Assembly: GCF_000286075.1 (NCBI RefSeq)
Contig: NZ_AJTZ01000003.1
Coordinates: 1 to 64,000 of the forward strand
Length of the DNA stretch: 64,000 nucleotides
From: Streptococcus ratti FA-1 = DSM 20564
GTDB taxonomy: Bacteria > Bacillota > Bacilli > Lactobacillales > Streptococcaceae
Reading direction: 5' to 3'
The notes beneath the pieces are model-generated. The model ran no database searches, was not told where the DNA came from, and was given only the letters and a program-made list of their open reading frames with translations. The position numbers and the translations under genes were made by a program. Shown one piece after another: positions 59,437 to 64,000 of the stretch (positions within the stretch are counted from its first letter, which is position 1; each line of letters starts with the position of its first letter).

Positions 59437-59722
59437 AATGTCGGACACTAAAACTGTCTCGACATTCTACCGGCATCCGCTATCGGGCGCTATGCCGTAC
59501 CCATTTACTGGGACAGGCGATCAAATAATATCGATTTGTCCGCCTGTCCGGCGTAACTCTTCCTGTAATGTCGGACATTAAAACTGTCTCGACATTCTAC
59601 CGGCATCCGCTATCGGGCGCTATGCCGTACCCTCTTGCTGCTACAAGCGGTAAAACAAGATTGATTTACTCTCTTGTGCGGCCTAACTGTTTTTTTACTG
59701 TCGGACACTAAAAAGTGTCAGG
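59437..59722. repeat. Tandem ~130-bp structured repeat, two copies plus a fragment
   Basis: 59437-59502 and 59567-59632 are 66-bp copies differing at one base (59448 C, 59578 T), offset by 130 bp. The rest of each unit is a diverged homologue. A third partial copy begins near 59697 (GTCGGACACTAAAA). Each unit contains three hairpins: GAATGTCG/CGACATTC, CGGCAT/ATGCCG and, in copy 1, GGACAGGCG/CGCCTGTCC. No ORF fits the repeat. This accounts for most of the 353-bp gap between corA and the DUF1129 gene. Confidence 0.88.
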
Positions 59723-59780
59723 CCTCTTTTACCCCACTGTCTTCTTATTTAGATTTTTACAAACAGGAGAACTCTAACAC

Positions 59781-60446
59781 ATGGATTTACAAAATCTTAC
59801 TAAAAAAAATCAAGAATTTATCAATATTGTCACCCATCAATTCAGTCAAGCTGGCAAATCTGACGACGACATCAAGGCTATCCTTGAAGAGTACCTGCCA
59901 GAAATTTTAGAAAAACAAAAGCAGGGAATTCCTGCTCGATCTTTTCTCGGCGCTCCGAGTGCCTGGGCAGCTAATTTCATTGAAGATGATGAAGACAAAG
60001 CAAATAAGCCTGCTCCCAAAAATACCAATCCTTGGCTGATGTGGCTGGATACTTCGCTCTTCTTCCTTGCCATTGTCGCTTTAGTAACAGGACTGTTACA
60101 TTTCTTCAGTAAACAGGCACCGACCTATGGTATTGTGTCAATTCTCTTCATCGGTTTTGGCGGCGGTGCAGTCATGTTTGCAAGCTATCACTTTGTCTAT
60201 CGGCATTCCGGCAAACCTAAAGAAGAACGGCCAAGCCTGTTGAAATCATTGGGCATTCTGATCCTCTTTATGTTTTTATGGATGCTGCTCTACACAGCAT
60301 CGAGTTTGTTACCGGCAGCTGTCAATCCTAAACTCTCAGGCCCTGTTCTGCTTATTTTCGGAGCCCTTGTCTTTGGTATTCGCTACCTGCTTAAAAAGAA
60401 ATATAATATTGAAAATACATTAGCTCCGCAGCAAAGTGCAAAATAA
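59781..60446 (+). CDS. DUF1129 family membrane protein
   Basis: The 221-residue protein has a helical, charged N-terminal cytoplasmic region (MDLQNLTKKNQEFINIV), the family segment SFLGAPSAWAANFIED and four hydrophobic helices. Its function is unknown. The ribosome site is CAGGAGAA. It is followed on the same strand by the broken LytTR gene and its membrane partner. Confidence 0.82.
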   Translation: MDLQNLTKKNQEFINIVTHQFSQAGKSDDDIKAILEEYLPEILEKQKQGIPARSFLGAPSAWAANFIEDDEDKANKPAPKNTNPWLMWLDTSLFFLAIVALVTGLLHFFSKQAPTYGIVSILFIGFGGGAVMFASYHFVYRHSGKPKEERPSLLKSLGILILFMFLWMLLYTASSLLPAAVNPKLSGPVLLIFGALVFGIRYLLKKKYNIENTLAPQQSAK

Positions 60447-60539
60447 TTTTCACCGGTAAATATGACAGTTTAGACACAAAAAATGACCACTTGGAAAGAA
60501 AGCGGTCATTTTTATAAATTTTTATGCTATAGTTAATAC

Positions 60540-60917
60540 ATGGAGATAAGATATATTTTTGATGATAAGCTAGCACTCGGTGTTACGGAAATTCACTTAA
60601 ACTCTAAACACTAGTCTGTTGAGGTATTTTCAGAAAAGGAAGTTTTCTTTTTAAATATCACCGATATTATTTTCATCGAAATCATAATCGTAAGACCTAT
60701 GTGCATACGGCAAACAAGGTCTATCAAAGCAGGCTGAATCTGCGTGATTTCCTAGACCTGCTGCCTGATTATTTCCAGCACATTGGGCAAGAGTCAAATG
60801 GCTAACAGTCTTGGGAGCTCTGCCATCAATAAATCTTTTTCGTCCACACCAAAAATCAGCTTCAGAAATTCAGCCAAAACAACTTGGGTTTCTCGAAACT
60901 ATTACAAAGAATTAATC
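60540..60917 (+). pseudogene. Broken LytTR-family regulator (HdrR-like)
   Basis: Translation in pieces gives a LytTR DNA-binding protein. From ATG 60540, MEIRYIFDDKLALGVTEIHL is followed by a stop, then SEKEVFFLNITDIIFIE. A frame change gives HNRKTYVHTANKVYQSRL and RDFLDLLPDYFQHIG. A further change gives the terminal RNYYKELI. LytTR proteins of this type are about 145-150 residues, so an internal deletion is also likely. The position, just before a LiaF-like membrane gene, matches the hdrRM locus of S. mutans as I recall it. Confidence 0.78.
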
Positions 60918-60935
60918 ATGAAAAAGGAGTTTATT

Positions 60936-61640
60936 ATGAAAAAAGGGTACTTATGGTATTTGCTGCTATTGCTGCTCGCCGTTTATTTTATCGCTATCGC
61001 CTTCGTTCCCTCTCTGCATCTGATTCTTGATGGCACGTTGCTTTTAGCCCTGCTCTTTGGCCTTTTTGGACTGAGCAAGCGCAATTTGATTTTGTTCTTT
61101 ATCGGATTGGGATTCTTAAGCATTTACCTTAAAGATGTCTTTCATTTTACCTACTCTACCACTCCGCTCTTTGCTGGCATTGTTCTTGTCGGTATCGTCC
61201 TGCATAATCTGATTATCCCCCGCAGCTCCTATACTTATAAGAGCAAAAGCACTTCCCATCACCATTTTGAAAACGAAAAAAGCGCCAGTTATATTGACAA
61301 TGAAACCGATCTTTATCTTAGGACATTTTTTTCAGAAAATACCACTTATGTTAGCTCCAAACAACTAACCAACGTTTACATCAACACTAAATTCGGCGAG
61401 CAGTCGATCGATTTCACTCAGGCACAATTTATGACTGATTCTCCTGAGATCCGGCTTGATATTGCCTTTGGTCAGACGAATATCCGTATCCCCGGCAACT
61501 GGCGCATTGTCAATAAAACAAGCACTCCCTTTGCCTCCATTTCTTTTTCAGGCATCCCTGATACTAGCAGTGATAGCGATATTATATCTGTTGCACTGAC
61601 AGGCACAGTTGCCCTAGGAGAAGTTGATATTCAATATTAA
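60936..61640 (+). CDS. LiaF-like membrane protein, partner of the broken LytTR gene (HdrM-like)
   Basis: The 234-residue protein has four hydrophobic helices in residues 1-95. Its C-terminal domain is like the LiaF family (TNVYINTKFGEQSIDFTQAQF, then DIAFGQTNIRIPGNWRIV). In LytTR regulatory systems this partner inhibits the cognate transcription factor. ATG 60936 follows AAGGAG; the frame is open upstream to 60783, but that part is the decayed LytTR tail running in frame. With the regulator broken, the inhibitor looks orphaned. Confidence 0.75.
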   Translation: MKKGYLWYLLLLLLAVYFIAIAFVPSLHLILDGTLLLALLFGLFGLSKRNLILFFIGLGFLSIYLKDVFHFTYSTTPLFAGIVLVGIVLHNLIIPRSSYTYKSKSTSHHHFENEKSASYIDNETDLYLRTFFSENTTYVSSKQLTNVYINTKFGEQSIDFTQAQFMTDSPEIRLDIAFGQTNIRIPGNWRIVNKTSTPFASISFSGIPDTSSDSDIISVALTGTVALGEVDIQY

Positions 61641-61643
61641 AAA

Positions 61644-61705
61644 GAGAGTGGGACAGACAGCCATGATTGCACAACAATCATCGCGCTTTGTCCCAGCCTC
61701 TTTGC
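61644..61705 (+). terminator. Terminator after the LiaF-like gene
   Basis: AAAGAG-GTGGGACA pairs with TGTCCC-AGCCTCTTT, with an inner ATGATTG/CAATCAT stem. T-rich sequence follows. Confidence 0.72.
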
Positions 61706-61709
61706 AATT

Positions 61710-61870
61710 TTATTTTTTGCTATGTCCTGCAAAATAAGATGCTACCAAGTGAATCATCCAAATTAAGACTAAAATATGTGGCAAGTAACTAAGTCCTGCT
61801 ACAGGCACCCAATGACAAAGAAAAGCTAGATTGTTAGTGTTGCACAAATATTGAATATGTCTTTAGACAT
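61710..61870 (-). pseudogene. Small membrane protein with an early frameshift
   Basis: ATG 61870 is preceded by AAAGGAAATAGCA and reads MSK before a frame change. The next frame gives 50 open codons with two hydrophobic stretches (NNLAFLCHWVPVAGLSYL, HILVLIWMIHLVASYFAGHS) to a stop at 61710-61712. One inserted base near the start would restore a ~54-residue two-helix protein. The rest of the 409-bp gap up to rpsR holds only terminators. Confidence 0.45.
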
Positions 61871-62024
61871 TGCTATTTCCTTTCAAAAGTATTCTAAATC
61901 TTTCTCTTAATTCCCATTATTTAACATTTATTCTATGAAAATTTAGTTTTGCTTCTCTTTCCTTATCTCAAGTACAAGGAAAAATGGCAGTTCCTATCCT
62001 TTTCACGTTTTTAGAAGACAAACT

Positions 62025-62048
62025 AAAAAGACCCCTCAAGGTCTTTTT
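62025..62048 (-). terminator. Rho-independent terminator of rpsF-ssb-rpsR
   Basis: AAAAAGACC pairs with GGTCTTTTT immediately after the rpsR stop codon. Confidence 0.85.
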
Positions 62049-62049
62049 A

Positions 62050-62289
62050 TTAATCTTCATTTACAAAAGGCATAAGTGCCATTACGCGAGCGCGTTTGAT
62101 TGCAGTTGTTACTTTACGTTGGTTCTTAGCTGAAGTACCTGTTACGCGGCGTGGAAGAATTTTTCCGCGCTCTGAAACAAAACGGCTAAGCAATTCAGTA
62201 TCTTTATAATCAACATATTCAATCTTGTTAGCTGCGATATAGTCAACTTTTTTACGGCGTTTAAATCCGCCACGACGTTGTTGAGCCAT
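62050..62289 (-). CDS. rpsR: 30S ribosomal protein S18
   Basis: Binds S6 and 16S rRNA in the platform of the small subunit. The 79-residue protein is basic at the start ([17 protein letters not shown]) and has the S18 signature [18 protein letters not shown] segment [24 protein letters not shown]. It is the last gene of rpsF-ssb-rpsR. Confidence 0.97.
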   Translation of the reverse strand: MAQQRRGGFKRRKKVDYIAANKIEYVDYKDTELLSRFVSERGKILPRRVTGTSAKNQRKVTTAIKRARVMALMPFVNED

Positions 62290-62347
62290 GTTTTTCTCCT
62301 TTATATTATTGTTGTTTCAAGTTTTATACTTGAGTTGTCCATATCCA

Positions 62348-62839
62348 TTAGAATGGTAGATCGTCATCTGAAATGTCCATTGGATTTGAATTACCAAATG
62401 GGCTTTCGTCACGACCAAAGTTAGGTGTTTGTGATTGTGAAGCATCCTGCTGGGAAGAGAAATTACTTCCGCCAAAATTGCCGCCAGTATTATAACTACC
62501 CGATTGAGCTTCACGTGTAGCACGGCTTTCCAAAATTTGGAAATTGTCAGCAACAACCTCTGTGACATAAACACGCTGACCCTGCTGATTTTCATAATTA
62601 CGGGTTTGAATACGGCCTGTAATTCCAAGCAGGGTACCTTTTTTAGCCCAGTTGGCTAAATTTTCAGCCTGCTGGCGCCAAATCACGATATTAATGAAGT
62701 CAGCTTCACGTTCACCATTTTGATTTTTAAAATTACGGTTAACCGCAAGCGTGAAAGTTGCAACAGCTTGATTACTTGGAGTGTAACGAAGCTCAGCATC
62801 ACGAGTCATGCGACCAACAAGTACTACATTATTAATCAT
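62348..62839 (-). CDS. ssb: Single-stranded DNA-binding protein
   Basis: The 163-residue protein has the OB-fold ([35 protein letters not shown]), a Gln/Ser/Gly/Asn-rich linker and the acidic C-terminal tip [10 protein letters not shown] that docks repair proteins. It is located between rpsF and rpsR, as is normal in Firmicutes. Confidence 0.97.
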   Translation of the reverse strand: MINNVVLVGRMTRDAELRYTPSNQAVATFTLAVNRNFKNQNGEREADFINIVIWRQQAENLANWAKKGTLLGITGRIQTRNYENQQGQRVYVTEVVADNFQILESRATREAQSGSYNTGGNFGGSNFSSQQDASQSQTPNFGRDESPFGNSNPMDISDDDLPF

Positions 62840-62856
62840 AAACTACCACTACTTTC

Positions 62857-63147
62857 TTAAGCGTCAAGTTTAACGATCATATGACGAAGAATATCACCAT
62901 TGATTTTTGACAGACGGTCAAACTCGTCAAGAGCTACGGCGTCCTCAGCCTCAACATTGACAATATGGTAGAGTCCTTCACGGAAATCTTGGATTTCGTA
63001 TGCAAGACGGCGTTTTTCCCAATCTTTTGATTCAACAACAGTTGCACCGTTGTTGGTCAAGATAGAGTCAAAGCGTTCTACCAAAGCATTCTTTGCTTCT
63101 TCTTCAATGTTTGGACGAATAATATAAAGAATTTCGTACTTTGCCAT
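62857..63147 (-). CDS. rpsF: 30S ribosomal protein S6
   Basis: The 96-residue protein begins [26 protein letters not shown] and ends with [15 protein letters not shown] 63147 follows AAAGGAGGAAAAATCA. The open frame runs upstream to 63306, but that part is the promoter and leader. It heads the rpsF-ssb-rpsR operon. Confidence 0.96.
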   Translation of the reverse strand: MAKYEILYIIRPNIEEEAKNALVERFDSILTNNGATVVESKDWEKRRLAYEIQDFREGLYHIVNVEAEDAVALDEFDRLSKINGDILRHMIVKLDA

Positions 63148-63249
63148 TGATTTTTCCTCCTTTTGGACTAATGACCCATGGTCTTTGCCATGAGTAAGTG
63201 AGGGATACTCACGAAATATTATTATACAAAAATTATAGAACAAATGCAA
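63148..63249 (-). promoter_or_regulatory. rpsF promoter and leader
   Basis: Minus strand TTGCAT (63244-63249), 17 bp, TATAAT (63221-63226). The leader contains a CATGG/CCATG hairpin (63176-63192) and a GTGAG/CTCAC stem. S6-S18 autoregulatory leaders are known upstream of rpsF; whether this one belongs is not settled. Confidence 0.6.
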
Positions 63250-63398
63250 GGACTTTCCTAAAAGTAAGCAAAGATTGGGAGCAAACCAAAAATCAGCAGA
63301 CATCAAATCAATTTTGTATTCCCAATCACTGTTTCATACTATTATTGCAGTACAAGGTTCGGGACTGAAACAGCTCTGTCCCAGCCCTTTTTGATTCT

Positions 63399-64000
63399 TT
63401 AAAGAAAATCACTGATTTTCTCAACCGGATAACGCTGGGAATGAAATTCTTCCGGCTGTTTATCAGGATCAGGCTTGCCAACAGCAATTGCCATACAAGG
63501 CACATAACGCTCTGGATTTAGCCCCAAGGTCTCAGCAGCAAGACTGGAGTTATAACCTTGAATAGCATTCGTTTCATAGCCATGAGCTCGTGCAATCAGC
63601 ATGAACTGCATGGCTGCCAAAGCACTGTTGATCTTAGCATCAAATAAGAGTGCTTCCCGACTTGCATTTTCATATAAAGGCAGAAAAGTTTTTAAAACTT
63701 CATCTCTTTTTTCAGGGCTTATCTGTCCGTCGTCGCAGGCTTTATTCCACAAATCACGATAAGATTTATAAGCTTCAGTATCACCAAAGATCATGACAAT
63801 AGCTGATGCAGTTTCCAGCTGCGGTGTATTAAAACGCATAAAGAAAGTACGCAGTTTTTCCTTGCCTTCTTCACTGTCAATAACAAGAAAATGCCAAGGC
63901 TGCAGATTGCAGGCTGACGGTGCTGTACGGGTTTCATCAATCATCTGAGCCATTTCATCACGGCTAATTTTGACAGCAGAATCAAAATGGCGTACGGAAT
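63399..64000 (-). CDS. Nitroreductase family protein, 5' end beyond the window
   Basis: FMN-dependent oxidoreductase family. The visible part reads from SVRHFDSAVKISRDEMAQMI to the stop at 63399 and includes the FMN-contact segment ETRTAPSACNLQPWHFLVI and the C-terminal AIAVGKPDPDKQPEEF. The ATG at 63953 is internal; coding continues to the window edge. The substrate is unknown. Confidence 0.85.
   Translation of the reverse strand, partial: SVRHFDSAVKISRDEMAQMIDETRTAPSACNLQPWHFLVIDSEEGKEKLRTFFMRFNTPQLETASAIVMIFGDTEAYKSYRDLWNKACDDGQISPEKRDEVLKTFLPLYENASREALLFDAKINSALAAMQFMLIARAHGYETNAIQGYNSSLAAETLGLNPERYVPCMAIAVGKPDPDKQPEEFHSQRYPVEKISDFL

Noticed and set aside
59437..59722. CRISPR array
   Set aside because: Units are about 130 bp with a 66-bp conserved core and related rather than unique spacers; no cas genes are present.
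60605..60619. CodY-box-like TATTTTCAGAAAAGG
   Set aside because: Only 12 of 15 matches, inside former coding sequence of the LytTR gene; expected by chance in AT-rich DNA.
60783..60935. N-terminal extension of the LiaF-like membrane protein
   Set aside because: The extra 51 residues are the decayed LytTR tail (RNYYKELI) running in frame; a ribosome site precedes ATG 60936.
63148..63306. 149-residue version of ribosomal protein S6
   Set aside because: S6 is about 96 residues; the extra part covers the promoter and leader.

Overview
The window reads as chromosome of a mutans-group streptococcus: a low-GC Firmicute whose gene order (proS-eep-cdsA-uppS-yajC, the yqeG-to-rsfS operon, gatCAB, aspS, codY, secA with two DAHP synthases, the scr sucrose locus, nusB-asp23-efp, uvrA-corA, rpsF-ssb-rpsR) matches what I recall of Streptococcus mutans. 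A secreted protein built of glucosyltransferase-type glucan-binding repeats supports this. The species cannot be fixed from the sequence alone. No rRNA, tRNA, CRISPR array or prophage was seen.

Layout. 1-6.5 kb: proline tRNA ligase and envelope-lipid genes, with a complete ISAs1-type insertion sequence (4808-6076) lying in the U-tract of the yajC terminator. 6.5-14.6 kb: an accessory stretch with a thioredoxin-like Bta protein, a YebC-type factor, a deformylase-like protein, a MerR/TipA-like regulator, a YefM-YoeB toxin-antitoxin pair, an unrecognised gene broken by an in-frame stop, TmcAL, a truncated Fic protein and a membrane protein. 14.8-18.4 kb: conserved ribosome-assembly/NAD operon. 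18.7-22.3 kb: a DMT exporter, a decayed gene and the glucan-binding protein. 22.3-30.3 kb: gatCAB, aspS with a T-box leader, pncA, codY and an aminotransferase. 30.5-43 kb: bioY with a BirA-type operator, uspA, a HAD-MazG fusion, asparaginase, recG, alr-acpS, two DAHP synthases and secA.

43-51.5 kb is a sugar locus: manA, fructokinase scrK, sucrose PTS scrA divergent from scrB-scrR, and a second GH32 hydrolase converging on scrR. ScrA imports sucrose as sucrose-6-phosphate, the hydrolases yield glucose-6-phosphate and fructose, ScrK phosphorylates the fructose and ManA links the pool to mannose-6-phosphate. ScrR and catabolite repression are the likely controls, from an operator-like dyad and cre-like sites. 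51.6-64 kb: nusB-asp23-efp, comEB, pepQ, a cysteine-rich protein of unknown function, uvrA, corA, a ~130-bp tandem repeat, a DUF1129 protein, a broken LytTR regulator next to an intact LiaF-like membrane partner (HdrRM-type), and rpsF-ssb-rpsR, ending in a nitroreductase gene cut by the window edge.

Most unusual: the 130-bp tandem structured repeat, the decayed LytTR regulator, the terminator/promoter/operator overlap at yefM, the triple direct repeat upstream of the fic remnant, and several small broken genes (9.4, 10.1, 19.8, 61.8 kb). I found no clear sign of a wholly new multi-gene system.
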